Positions 1 to 11,006 of a stretch of 64,000 bases of DNA are shown here, piece after piece. A model generated the notes under the pieces. It made no database searches and was not told where the DNA came from. It worked only from the letters and a program-made list of their open reading frames with translations. Both the position numbers and the translations under genes were made by a program. Where the stretch lies: the NCBI GenBank assembly GCA_037349315.1, contig JBAIAC010000042.1, positions 3,348,001 through 3,412,000 of the forward strand, read 5' to 3'. How positions within the stretch are numbered: position 1 is the stretch's first letter; each line of letters starts with the position of its first letter. This stretch comes from Chelydra serpentina (taxonomy: Eukaryota > Chordata > Testudines > Chelydridae).

Positions 1-79
1 CACAATTAAACCAGCTCCCACATGAGGATCCAATCTAGTATAAAAATGTTCTTGTCAGAGGAAGGATAATGACACTTAC

Positions 80-100
80 CAATTTCTGTATCTCTTTTGC
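80..100 (-). CDS. 21-bp heptad exon 4 of butyrophilin-like gene
   Basis: Acceptor ATTTTCAG, 21 bases coding KRDTEI, donor GTAAGTG, phase 1-1. It is the last part of the gene visible; further heptad exons and the B30.2 exon may follow beyond the left edge. Confidence 0.65.
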
Positions 101-3100
101 CTGAAAATTAAACAGAAATACACACATTGTTTGTTAGGAGTTTTCCTTTTCTTATGTTTTATTTCCCTTTATCATCAATATGAAAATTAAGGCTGAGGAA
201 GTCAGATTAGAGGATCCAGTCATTTCTTCTGGGCTTAAACTGTGTGATTCTATTATTCTATTAGGTTTAAGTGTAGTAGCCGTGTTAGTCTGTGTCAGCA
301 AAATGAAAATAAGAAAGAAAAACTTGTAGCACCTTAGAGACTAACACATTTATTTCAGCATAAGCTTTCGTGGGTTAATACCCACTTCATCGGATGCATG
401 GAATGAAATATACTTCAGACAGACATTTATACATTAGTTGAGAGGAAACATGACAGCAGGGGAAAAAAAAATGCTTTTGAAGTGATAAACAAGATGGTCA
501 CACAGGTGTGAATGAGGATCGTTAACTTAAGGGAAATAGATTCTGAATCTATTTCCCTTAAGTTAACGATCCTCATTCACACCTGTGTGACCATCTTGTT
601 TATCACTTCAAAAGCTTTTTCTTCCCCTGCTGTCATGTTTCCTCTCAACTAATGTATAAATGTCTGTCTGAAGTATATTTCATTCCATGCATCCGATGAA
701 GTGGGTATTAACCCACGAAAGCTTATGCTGAAATAAATGTGTTAGTCTCTAAGGTGCTACAAGTTTTTCTTTCTTATTATTCTATTGCTTATCAATTTTT
801 CATATTAGCTTTTGCTGTGAAATTCATCCAGTTTAGTCTTTCCCCAAATTGATTAAAGTTACATTACAAAACAAACCCCTGCATGCCCCCAAACGAATTA
901 TAGTAATAATAAAAAGCAAGCAAGCAAACATAAAAGATTTCATATTGCAACAATTTTGAAAGTTACATTTGAAAACAAACAACTCCACCACAATTAAACA
1001 AACTTCCACATGAGGATCCAATTTCATACAAAAAAAATTATTGTCAGAGGAAGGATAATGACACCAATTTCAATATCTCCTTTGTCTAAAAACGAAGCAG
1101 AAATACATATATTGTTTGTTAGGTGTTTCCCTTTTCTTATGTTTTATTTCTCATTATCAGCAATGTGATAATTAAGGCTTAGAAACTATTCCTGTTCCGC
1201 TTCCTCTTAAGGATGTCCGACTAGATGATCTGGTCATTCCTTCTGCTCATAAACTCTGGGATTCTATTAGAATCATAGGACTGGAAGTCTAATTCCCTGC
1301 ACTTGTGGCAGGACTAAGTATTATCAGGTGTTTGTCTAACCTACTCTTAAAAGTCTCCAATGATGGAGATTCCACATCCTCCTTTATTCCATTTATTACC
1401 TACTCTGCCTGTTAGGAAGTTTTTCCTAAACCTCCCTCACTGCAATTTAAGCCCCTTGCTTCTTCTCCATCCTCAGAGGTTAATGACAACAATTTACCTC
1501 CCTCCTCCTTGTAACAACCTTTGATATACTTGAAAACTGTTATCACGTCCCCCCTCAGCCTTCTCTTCTCCAAACTAAACACACTCAATTACTCTATTGT
1601 TTACCAATTAATCAAATTAGCTTTTTGTGTGAAACTTATCCAGGTTAGTCATTACCCACATTTTATAAATTCATATTACCTCCCCTCATGAGAATAATCA
1701 TAAAAAACACGTAAGCAACCAAACAAAACCAGGTTTAATAGTGCAAAACATTTAAAAGCAAACAACTCCACAACAATTAAACAATCTGCCTATGATGGAG
1801 TACAGCAGTTTAGAACCATGCCCTTTGGACTCCATGAGGCCACCGCAACTTTCCAGCAGCCAATAGACAGAGTGCTGCGGCTGCATGGATCCTACATGGC
1901 CACCTCCATTGACGATATCATCATCTGCAGTGAGAGCTGGGCTGAGCGCATGAAGCACGTCCCTGTGGTATTTGCTGCTCTCAAAGAGGTAGGTTTGATG
2001 GTTAATCCAGCCAAGTGTCAGCTGGCCACCCAAGAAGTCACTTACCATGGGTATGCTGGGGGGGGGGAGATATGACCTTTGGTAGAAAAGTCCTAGTGGG
2101 CTGCCCTGTCCCTTTCACAAAGATGCAACTCCAGTGGTTTATGGGATTAGCAGGATACTATTGACGGTTCACCCCAAACTTTGCTACTATGGCTGCCCAG
2201 TTGACAGACCAGGTTAAGGACACTGCGCCCATGTCAAGCATTGGGAGAAGAAGAACACCCTGTTCTCTATCCCAGCAGGAACCTGTTCCCACAGGTTTAG
2301 CCTAATCAGTCACCAAGGAGGCAGCCCTGAAGGTGAAATGAGCCATTGGAGCCCTATGCTATTACTTGTGGGGTTAGCCCTTCCACCTAGTAACTGACCG
2401 TGCACCACTCCACTGGCTGAGTTCCATGACAGGCCAAAACCCTGGCATTATTCAGTGGCTTCACTCAATGAAGCCAGACACCTTTCGGGTGGTAAAAGCC
2501 TAGACTTCTTTTTCACAGGCTGGTGGGGACATGAACTGGCCCCAGGACACCACAGCCCAGGGCCTGAGGGGGAGGGTGTGCGAGGGGGTATACAAATCCC
2601 ACACTGGGCGTGACGGGGTGAAAGGACAGTACTGGGCCCAGGTAGCCCCAGCCAGCCAGCCCTGCAGAGCATGCTCCAGGTGGAGAGAGGGTTGGAAAGG
2701 GAGCAACCCAGCTCAGACGGGAGAGGCTGGGGAGGACGACAGACCTGCCCTGAAGGCTCCTGACAAAGGACTGACTGTACACTTAGCCCCACTGGGGCTG
2801 ATGGTTTGGTTGCCTTTTCTTTTCACCTTATCTTGGACTGGAAGCTGGAGGAGAACAGCAGAGGGTAGGAAGTAACCCAGGCAGGGTGACTCGGAGGACA
2901 ACTCTGGGGACCAGACACTGTTGATCCTCCTGGGGCGCTGGTTCAGAGCCCGGTTTAGTGGGTGGGCCCAGGCTCCCTTTCCACTGCCCACCTCCCTGCC
3001 CCTCTGATTAAAAGAGGGCCAGGACTGCAAGACCTGCCCACTGGGAGGGGGCACTAAGTGTGCTCACCACTAGGCCACCTAACCCACCGATGACTATTAC

Positions 3101-6076
3101 TCTCCATAGGGGGATCCAATTGTGTACAAAAAGGTTCTTCTCAGAAGGAAGAAAATGACACTTACCAATTTCTAGATTTCGTTTCACTAAAACACAAACA
3201 GAAATACGTATAAAAGCTTTTATGAGCTTTTCATGCCTTATGTGTTATTTCTCGTTATCATCAATACAAAGTTAAGGCTGGATGATTATTTTTATTCAAC
3301 TTCCTTTTTTCTTTTGCTTCCCCACAAACACACCCCCAATACCATTTTGGTGTGAAGTTTATCTAATTTAGACTTACCCCAAATTTTATTAAACTAGATT
3401 AACACACCCTGTCTTGGGGCACATTCCGTTCCCGGTCAGGAAGAGACGAAAACTCCTCTGGGCTTAAGTGGACTCATTCCTGCAGGTCCTGCTTCACTTG
3501 GAGGAAATGATCTCAAAAGTGAGAGGTTGTCACAGGAAGGGGGCAGCCCGGGGGAGGCTGTTGGAACTCAGAGGAGCTGATTTTGGCAAGAGCCACTGGG
3601 AGGAAGAGAACGTGTGATCCTCTGCCACTCACAAGGGCCCTTCAGAGGAGGTAGAAGCAGGGACGTGCGCAGGAATTTAAATTTGACCCCTTTTGGAGGG
3701 GCACATTCTGTACCCACCCCCGGGGCTCGCTCCCTTCACCGTTCCGGCCAGGGAAGGACCTTGCTCTGTCCCTTATGCCTGCCCTGGCAGATCACTCTTC
3801 CCTCCCCCCACCAGGAGCTCGCTCTACCCTGCCCCCGCCCTGGCAGCAGGTCGCTCTTCCCTGCCTCTGCAGCCCCGGGGTTGGAGAAGCTCTGTGCCCT
3901 CGATGATCATTTGGGGCCCCATGCCTCTGCTTGCCCCTCCCCTTTATGCATGCCCCTGGGTACAAGCTGACTGCAGCAGGGAGGGGTTGGAGATAAACCC
4001 TGTCATGGGGTCCAGGTGTTCTTAAACGTCTGTCATGAATTCACTAGATCGATGCTACATCCCCAGGGGACTGGATTTGCCCTTGTTCTCTCAGATGCTC
4101 TATCGATATGGGGTCTAAGGCCCAGACATCTAGGCAGCACCCAGACTTATATCTTCTAGCCTGAGAGCAAACAGTCCTTTCACCCCAATGGATAACAATG
4201 TCACATAGAGAGGAAACTGAGGCACACATAAGATTCATTAAAATATTGCCGAAAATTCCCATTTCAGCCACCTTCATTGACAAGCCAGATCTTTGTAGAG
4301 TCTTCTCAAAGACTCTGAGACTGAGGCTGGTCTGCACTGAAAACGTACACCCCTCGCACACGTAGCTGTGCCAACCTAACCCCCTAATTCAAAGGACTTT
4401 TAAGGGGAAAGGGTCTTTGGACACATCCAAACAGGCCCTGAAATGGTCCAGCCTGTAACACATACTAACCCTCCCCCACCCAACAAACACACACAGAAAT
4501 AAAAATAAATCCGAGAAACCAACAAGCCTTATATGCAATTGTGTAACTTGGTCAAAATTTGTATCTGTGGAAAAAAAGGGAAATTGAAACTTACCGACTT
4601 CTTCAGTAAGTTTCCCTAAAAAGTACAGAAATAAATGTAAATTATCATCATCTCCTTGCTTCATTAAAAAGTGTTTGAAGACTACTTTCTATAGGTACAC
4701 AATTCACTAGGAAGGATGTCTGAGTGATTTGGAAATCGGGCAGATATTCTTTATGGATGAAGTTCAGCAGATTAAGGACAGCTGTGTCTGAGTTATGGGA
4801 CAGTGGGTATGATTTTTTAAATTTCCTAACAGAGGAAGAAATGAGTTTCTTTACTGATTTACCACAGGAATATTTCTATAGGGCCCATCACTGTAATGTC
4901 AAGGTGCAGTACACTTTATTAGCAAAAAAGAGATTTGAAGTACAAATAGGAGAGGTTAGACTTTGCAGAACCTTCTCTCAAGTGGGCCCAGAGACAGACA
5001 GTGGTAATCCCCTGAGAACTTGCAGTAGAGGGAGATGAAGGATCAAGCAGAACACAGATGTATCCGCTATGATCTGATTCTCTGATTCAGTTCTATTGCC
5101 CAAGACTCTCCTCTCTCCTATTCTACCCCCGCACCCCCATACACATAGCCCTCTGCCCCCATACTCTATCAATAAATTCACATGCATTCTTCTTCTTTAT
5201 ACAGGACAAGGTCAGCAGATCACATGTTCTTTTAATATTAAATTCCTAAATTGCTCTACTTTATTTATTAGAACAAAATCTTTATTTACAGTATATTTCT
5301 TCCTCTGATATTTACCTTTCATTTTAAAGAGATAAACAGTGAGGCCAATGAAACCAAACAAAACAACCAGGATCACACTCAAAGTCGCCAGCAAAGGATT
5401 CACCCTCGGGAAAAAGAGATCTGAAAAACAAAACACCCAGAACTTGTCTTAATTTGGAAGCACTGACTACAGTCAGATGTTTTTATTCCATACAAATTCA
5501 TAAATAGTGCCCCGCAGGATTTGTGCAAGACAAGAGTGAAAGAACGGTCATGTCTACACCACACAAAAATGTGTAGACTGCTGGGTTTGCTCTGGCCCCC
5601 GGCTAAGGGCCAGAGCATACACACTCCAGAGAGGCCCTGTTCCTGCCTAAGGGCCGGAACTGCTTGACTATTTGGAGTTCAGCCCCGTTAGACAGGTTGG
5701 GATGCTAACATCTGTTCGCTAATTCCCCCAACACTAGGCAGCGATCCCAATGGTATAGTGAGGCAGTGTGGCCTCCCTCCAATCCAGAGCGGGAGGGACG
5801 ACCACCGCACCACTACACTAGGATAAAATGAGTCCATTTGTGGATCTCGACCAAAGTGATGTAAGAACCACAAGTCCAATTGAATGTCATTAGAAACAAC
5901 ATCACATGACTTAGGTGACAATTCACACAACAAGTATTGAACAATGAGTTGCTGCAGCAACAAGATCACAAAGAAGCCACATGACAAAATTTACCACATT
6001 CAACAAAATTGTTAAGGTTGCAGGAACATATTGTGTCAGTGGACTGAGTGCAAATTTCTTCTCACAAATGCTGGAA

Positions 6077-6107
<31 letters not shown>

Positions 6108-9100
6108 TAGTATCAGGAAAGTCAGACTTAACATTTACATGAAATCCAAAACTTTAATTTTCTGAATACTCACAATTAAGGGAATCAAATTACCTAAACT
6201 GTGATCCCGTAAAAATACCAGCCTCCTATTTTCTGTGTTTGTATGTGGATTCTGAAATATCCACCACAGATGTTTCAGTTTTCTTCCTATGTTTTGTTTT
6301 GTTTCTAGTGGTGGTGAGTTCAGTGTGGGATTTGGATGGCTACTCACCTGCTATATAAACTGCTGATTCCTTTTCTTGATTGAGAAAGGTGTTCCTGATG
6401 CAACAGGACAAGTTTTGGTTTGAATGTTCTGTTACAATGAGAGCAGTTTCTGTTTCAAACAGGCCGTTATCCCCTTGGGATTTTTTTTCAGAGAGTGATG
6501 GTAAATGTTGCCCATTTAAATCTTTCCACAGCACCTCAGGCTCTGGGTACCAACCAGTTGATCGACAAACCACCCGGATCCCTCCATCCTGGTGACCCTC
6601 CACAGAGATGAGAGGAGCAGAGCCCAGACCTAAGGGGAAAATACATAAAGGTGTTAATTCCATGAATTAATTTATAAAGCAGAAGGGATGAGAAATTCCA
6701 GTTCTCATGGACACAAAAATGTGAACAAATATTTACAATAGTTTCACTGAGTCATGGGAGATATTGTCCTATCAACACAGGAGCAACTGAGTGCTGGCAC
6801 CTTTGGATCACTTCATTTAGATACCTGAGTGGGATCGGAACTTTTTCATAAGCTGATCATTAGTGCAGTAGATAAATATGTGTTTTGTTTTAATCTAACT
6901 GGTGTCATGGTTAGTGTTAAAGCAGCCGGGGAGAAATGTTCAGTCTTGTCTAAGAGTGATTAATATGTAGCTGCCCACCACCACCATCACCATTATACAG
7001 TCTCAGCAAATAAGGCTGCATTTGATTTTAACTACTACACACCTAAACAACCACCAACCCATGAGAAGGCCATAAAAGTCTGGCAGTCCCACCTTAGCCA
7101 CACAGCCTAGAAAAGACTGCAGAGCAATTGGAAGGCTTTGTGTGTCCAGAAGTCCTTTCCCTCTTAATTAAAGACCCCTTTGGGAGTCAAACAAGATTGG
7201 GGAAGAAAGTGCCTTGGACCACCCGAAAATGTGTTTAATAACATGTTGGGAAAGTTTTCAGTATATTTTCCCTAGTATGAAAGTGTCTGTTTGCTGAAAG
7301 TTAGATACACTGCGTTATTGCAAAATATTTCACAAGCAGGGAGTCACAGCTGTTGTAATAGAAAAGAACAAAGCCTGCAGACCACACACAGCTACATCTG
7401 ACACAAGCCACTGACCTGCTACCCGCAGTTCCAATACGGTTTGTCCATAAAAAGTATCATTTTGAACAAAACAGAGGTATTCTCCTTCATCAGAGCGTCT
7501 GATATTAAGAATCCTCAAGGGAACGTTTCCATCTGTGAGTCCAGTTTTCAAAAGCTCCGTCCTTCCCTCATACTCTGGCATCTGCCTTTCATACTGATCC
7601 TTCCCATCACGGTACAGGTGCACAAAGGATGAATACTCAGATCGGAACCATCTCACCTCCATGTTTGCAGCACTCATCCGGGGGGACAGGCGACAGGGTA
7701 ACACAGCTTCCTGTCCCAGGATGGCAGCGACAGGGTCAGGGGGTCCAATCACTGTGAACATTGCTGGAAAATGCACCGGGACACCAATAACAAGCTCAGT
7801 GAGGCAGAGAACTGGGAATGAACATGCTCGGTGTATAGTTGAGACAAGCTATTCAATAGCTAAGTGGTCTCAAATTGACACGCTTAATGACATTGGCATG
7901 AGCTTTGCTGGGCCTCAGCAGGAATAAGGGTAAGGTCGATGGGCCATATTTGGTATTCTTCCACCAAGGTGCTCCTGAGATCTAGGCCTATTGCTCTAGG
8001 CAATTGTTGCACTATTATGGTTCAATACTTCATATAATCAAAAGACCAAATAACCAAACTTTGTCAAATGTATTGCCTAAGGACAAAACAGCACACTATG
8101 AAAAGGAGACATACATATCCTCCTTCTGGAAAGCAATTCTTACCTTGCAGCAATTCTTATCCTTTGTGCTCACCTTACACTGAAAGTGTGCTTCAAAAAT
8201 ACACCACCCAAGCCACTTATACTATGGCTGTTTGCAAGTGAAAAAGCACTTTATACAGCACCCCCATCCAACCCCCCACTTCTTTAACTTGTTCTGTACA
8301 TTCCTTATCGCTGTTTTGGACAGAACATTCCAAACCAGGTCGGGTAGATGTACATCCCAGCCAGTGCTAGGACATGCCATTCATGTCTTTTGGCTTTGAT
8401 AGGCTTCCCATGTCCTATTGTGAACACTAACTTAACTTTAGCAATGTTTGGTGGGTTATGTGATATGGGTGAACAGAATTGTTAGAAGAGCATAATACAT
8501 TCCATTAATTTCACAGCACTATATAGACAGATAGATAGATAGCTATAGAATTACTGTGCATGTCATACCCAATAATAAGGTGGTGTATACTACACCTAGA
8601 ATATATGTATTAGCTAACAGGCCCGATAAAAACGTCACATGACATCAAATATTCTAGTTCTTATTACATTTGTGTGCACATGTGGGGCTCTAACTATGGC
8701 TCTGACCTTTGTTATATCTCAAATCCTCTAAGATAATGTATGTACTTTATTAATTATTGTTATTATTAAACTCTCCAACAAGTGTCCAGCCAATGCTCTG
8801 GGCATCCTTGACAATCTTTTCAAAAGACTTGTGTGAAGAAACAGACCTGTGCCCGATCCCAGGAGCAAATAAAGTCACCCAGCAGCAACACCATCAGAGC
8901 AAACAATGGATAATGAAGGCGCTGATCTTGCTCTGGGGTGAAGTTTACACACGGAGAGTAGTTCCAGTGGCTTTTAGTTATGTATGTTGTTAAGACACTT
9001 GAGGGGCCTAAATAAATCCCCTCAGAAACAGCAGACACAGTGCGGATTCCTACCTGATTCCATCCTTTGAACATAACACGTGAGGAAGAAAATAATAAAC

Positions 9101-9153
9101 CCAGGCAGAGGGAAGCTGGCTCGGGAGCTGTGGCAGAATGAGAGAACCTTCAT
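80..9153 (-). CDS. Butyrophilin-like receptor gene, 3' end beyond window
   Basis: Spliced minus-strand gene for a type I membrane protein of the butyrophilin family, which acts at the cell surface and is tied to T-cell regulation. Exons seen in order: signal peptide (9054-9153 coding), IgV (7416-7751), IgC (6348-6629), transmembrane (5316-5420), then 21-bp heptad exons at 4595-4615, 3166-3186, 1065-1085 and 80-100. Every internal exon is phase 1 in and phase 1 out, as is typical for this family, so the frame is continuous. Exon sizes (336, 282, 105, 21) fit butyrophilins. The B30.2 domain that usually closes these proteins is not in the window and should lie left of position 1. No frameshift or stop was seen in the exons. 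The exact ortholog (BTN, BTNL or MOG-like) cannot be named. Confidence 0.8.
263..774. mobile_element. Palindromic PLE-tail insertion with 12-bp target duplication
   Basis: Two copies of a Penelope-like 3' tail lie head to head around an axis at 544 and form arms of roughly 230 bp with few differences. Each arm holds the tail landmarks (AACCCACGAAAGCTTATGC and GTTAGTCTCTAAGGTGC). TATTATTCTATT occurs at 251-262 and again at 775-786, so the whole palindrome appears to have entered as one unit. The right arm lacks about 40 bp of the outer end present on the left. Confidence 0.78.
1065..1085 (-). CDS. 21-bp heptad exon 3 of butyrophilin-like gene, weak donor
   Basis: Acceptor TTTTTAG, 21 bases coding KGDIEI, phase 1-1. 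Compared with its neighbours, four bases are missing at the donor, leaving GTGTCA instead of GTAAGTG. A GT remains, but the exon may be skipped or used weakly. Skipping would keep the frame. Confidence 0.5.
1271..1589 (-). mobile_element. CR1 3' fragment
   Basis: Minus-strand CR1 tail remnant: AATCATAGGACTGGAAG at its left end corresponds to the reverse complement of the CR1 3' terminus, and the following text matches the 3' part of the complete CR1 at 20,977-25,670 in degraded form. Its junctions are visible by comparison with the sister heptad-exon units. Confidence 0.7.
1787..3108 (+). mobile_element. Ty3/gypsy pol fragment (RT and RNase H), decayed
   Basis: The reading frame at 1818-2075 contains the reverse transcriptase stretch MPFGL, ATFQ, a degenerate catalytic box (SIDDI in place of YLDDI) and NPAKC. 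After a frame break, 2120-2500 keeps recognisable GLAGYY, FTPNFA and an RNase H-like TDRAPLHWLS stretch with stop codons. The rest to about 3108 is GC-richer 3' sequence without recognised motifs. It interrupts the third heptad unit. No LTR is visible. It is a dead fragment. Confidence 0.72.
3166..3186 (-). CDS. 21-bp heptad exon 2 of butyrophilin-like gene
   Basis: Acceptor TGTTTTAG, 21 bases, donor GTAAGTG, phase 1-1, adding residues KRNLEI. Both flanks match the two copies further left, so it belongs to a tandemly amplified exon-plus-intron unit. Confidence 0.68.
3200..5310. other. Introns of butyrophilin-like gene around heptad exon 1
   Basis: Apart from the 21-bp exon at 4595, this stretch holds no recognised gene. 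3420-4020 is GC-richer with short ORFs on both strands that share no motif with known families. About 4180-4260 resembles an LTR-type segment also seen near 41,400 and 55,250 (GGAAACTGAGGCAC). Confidence 0.4.
4595..4615 (-). CDS. 21-bp heptad exon 1 of butyrophilin-like gene
   Basis: Acceptor TTTTTAG, exactly 21 bases, donor GTAAGT. In phase with the transmembrane exon it adds residues KLTEEV. Such 21-bp exons encode single heptads of the juxtamembrane coiled coil in butyrophilins. It is the most diverged of four related exons. Confidence 0.72.
5316..5420 (-). CDS. Transmembrane exon of butyrophilin-like gene
   Basis: A 105-bp phase 1-1 exon encoding a single membrane helix (core LLATLSVILVVLFGFIGL) followed by basic residues (KMKG), consistent with a type I protein whose tail is cytoplasmic. 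The acceptor is TTTTTTCAG and the donor GTAAAT. It precedes the short heptad exons as in other butyrophilin genes. Confidence 0.82.
6077..6108. repeat. (TG)n/(CG)n microsatellite
   Basis: A run of TG dinucleotides that passes into CG dinucleotides, in the intron between the transmembrane and IgC exons. Confidence 0.85.
6348..6629 (-). CDS. IgC domain exon of butyrophilin-like gene
   Basis: A 282-bp phase 1-1 exon, the usual size for the butyrophilin second domain. It has the STGWYPEPEVLW motif that marks the family's C-type domain, with cysteines in VVC and LSC. The donor is GTGAGT and the acceptor is CCTTAG. It is membrane-proximal, between the IgV and transmembrane exons. Confidence 0.87.
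7416..7751 (-). CDS. IgV domain exon of butyrophilin-like gene
   Basis: This 336-bp phase 1-1 exon encodes a V-set immunoglobulin domain. It has the first cysteine in AVLPC, the core tryptophan in VRWFR, and the second cysteine in the DEGEYLC signature typical of butyrophilin/MOG V domains. The acceptor is TTCACAG and the donor is GTCAGT. The domain is the membrane-distal one and in this family carries ligand-binding or partner surfaces; no ligand can be inferred here. Confidence 0.85.
7760..9050. other. Intron between signal peptide and IgV exons
   Basis: AT-rich intron without recognised coding or RNA features. It has a short GATA-type run (AGATAGATAGATAG) near 8528. The further intron from 9171 to 10,014 is also AT-rich, with a GA-rich tract near 9488-9512 and nothing else recognised. 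Confidence 0.5.
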
Positions 9154-9170
9154 CTTCGCTGTAACTTGAT
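9054..9170 (-). CDS. Signal peptide exon of butyrophilin-like gene
   Basis: Coding starts at the ATG at 9153-9151; the exon opens after a pyrimidine-rich TCTAG acceptor above 9170 and ends at a GTAGG donor below 9054. The 33 codons begin MKVLSF and contain a hydrophobic core (PGFIIFFLTC), matching a secretory leader. The exon ends in phase 1, which joins directly to the IgV exon at 7751. Confidence 0.72.
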
Positions 9171-10014
9171 CTAGACAACAGGAAGAAGGAGGAAAGACAA
9201 CTCATCATAATGAACATAACACTGAGATTAACAAAAATCATCAAAGTCAAACATTAAAGAGGACACATTAAATAAAAAAGGATTGAAGGCATTATTAAGT
9301 GAAGTGTTTCATATTATGCAGTTAGAACGGCCATTTCATTAAATTGAATAGGTGTTTCCTTTATGAGTCTGATTTTGTCCCATCCCTAAAAAATCCACAT
9401 TAAAAAAAGTCAGATTGGTGTAGAAGCTAGTAGTAATTCCATCAATGGAGAAAAAAGTTTTAAAGAATGAGAAACAGTGAGTGTGAGCGAGAGAGAGAGA
9501 GAAAGAGAAAGATTCTTTGATTTTGTTCGTTTGTTTTTTACCCATTTCTTTTCTTTCAACATATCAGAGGCAAAATGATTCAGTCCCATAAACGGAATTA
9601 TTAAGTAACAGAGCTAACAGAGAAAGAGGCTGCCCATAAAATTGGATTTGCAAGCGTTTGTAAGTTACTTTTCAAAACAGAAATATACAATAAGTTAATT
9701 CCTAGCAAGACTCCCTTTGAATACATTGAGAGCAGGATCAGGTCCAGTTTTCCTGAATAAAATATAAAGAGGAAAGACAAAAACATATTAAATCAAATAG
9801 CCACAATAGTCTGGGGTTAAATTCTAATGAAAGGAGAGGAAAAAATAGCTCAGATAAAATTTTGAATATATAGTTCAAAAGCAAAGGTTAGATTCAGAGT
9901 CAGATCCAGTAGTCCCAGATAAATGTATCACTTTGCAGCTATTGATTCACCCGAAGCATAAATGTCTCCTAGGAGATAACAGAGAGCAATGGAGGGAGTA
10001 TTCAAGTGACCTAC

Positions 10015-10260
10015 CTGATGGATCCTGGAAATCAGCGTTGGAACAGCGTTGAGCTCTCCCTGGGGTTCCCAGGGTTTCTACACTCCTCGTCCATTCTCCT
10101 CGGGGTTGTTCACATGTTCAGCGATGAGCTCAGTAAGCCAAATGAATGAATGAAAATGACAGCGCCAAGGGGCTGAACCCCAGGCTTCGCTTCCAAAGTT
10201 CTGCCCAAATGGTGTCTCTTTTCCGCCCGAGCCTGCAGCGAGCGGAGTCTCTCTCGAGGC
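10015..10260 (-). promoter_or_regulatory. Candidate 5' UTR exon and promoter of the butyrophilin-like gene
   Basis: A non-coding first exon is suggested by a GTAGG donor just below position 10015 on the minus strand, upstream of the coding signal-peptide exon. The DNA from about 10,180 to 10,760 is GC- and CpG-rich, like a CpG-island promoter. The upper edge of the exon is not fixed. It contains no long convincing reading frame; ORFs across this GC-rich stretch look like composition artefacts. Confidence 0.45.
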
Positions 10261-11006
10261 CTCCACCCCGCAGCAAAGCGAAAGTAGGAGAGGAAGTGGG
10301 GGGGGGGGGGGGGGCTCAGTCCCTTCACCCCCCCGCTGCAGTGCGGAGTGAAGGATCCGCCCCCAGAGAAACCCACCCGGGGGTCCCGTGGTGACTCAGA
10401 TTGATCCAAGGGCCCCAGTTTGGCCGAAGACCACGAGAGGGTGGATGAGACTCGGCTTCCTGCACAGCAGGGCCCCCCCGGCCCCCGCTCCCCTTGCTCC
10501 GCTTCTGTTGCAGCCCGGCGGCGGCTCCGCTCTCCAGCCCCCCCGCCCCCCTCGCTCCTCCTCTCCGCTGGGGGCTCCTCCCGTTTCACCCCCGCCCCCG
10601 CCAAGCAGCCTGCGGGGGGCCGGGGAGGACCCCTCAGCCGCTGCCCTGCTGCTCCTCCAGGCTTCTGGCTCCCCAGCCGCCCGGAGTGGAGTGGAGCAGA
10701 GGGGACAGAGTCCGCCAGCTGCTCTGCAGGGAGGGGGGGACACCAGGGGGAAGGGAGGTACCTGCTCTATGTGGGGGGGGGGGTCCTGTTTAAACTCCCC
10801 CCAGCCCATCTGCGCTTGCAGTTTACCCCTAGCCCCTCCCTCGCTCCAGGGACCAACCCTAGCTCCTGCCCCGCTGTGCTTTTGCCCCCGGACCCTGTCT
10901 TGCTCCAGTCAGCAGGGACTAATCCTCCCCCCATGCCTCCATCTTGCCCCTGCCTCGCTCCAGCTGGGGACCAATCCTTCCCTCCCACCATGCCCTGCTG
11001 CCAGGA

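Larger units (their letters stand above)
1..3300. repeat. Three tandem heptad-exon units, each holding a different transposable element
   Basis: Three copies of a unit of about 0.45-0.5 kb surround the exons at 80, 1065 and 3166. Shared landmarks include CACAATTAAAC, GAGGATCCAAT, the AGGA(T)AATGACAC stretch, and a TATTTCTGTTT acceptor tract. Copy 1 is interrupted by a PLE foldback (263-774), copy 2 by a CR1 fragment (about 1271-1589), and copy 3 by a gypsy fragment (about 1787-3108). Confidence 0.75.
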
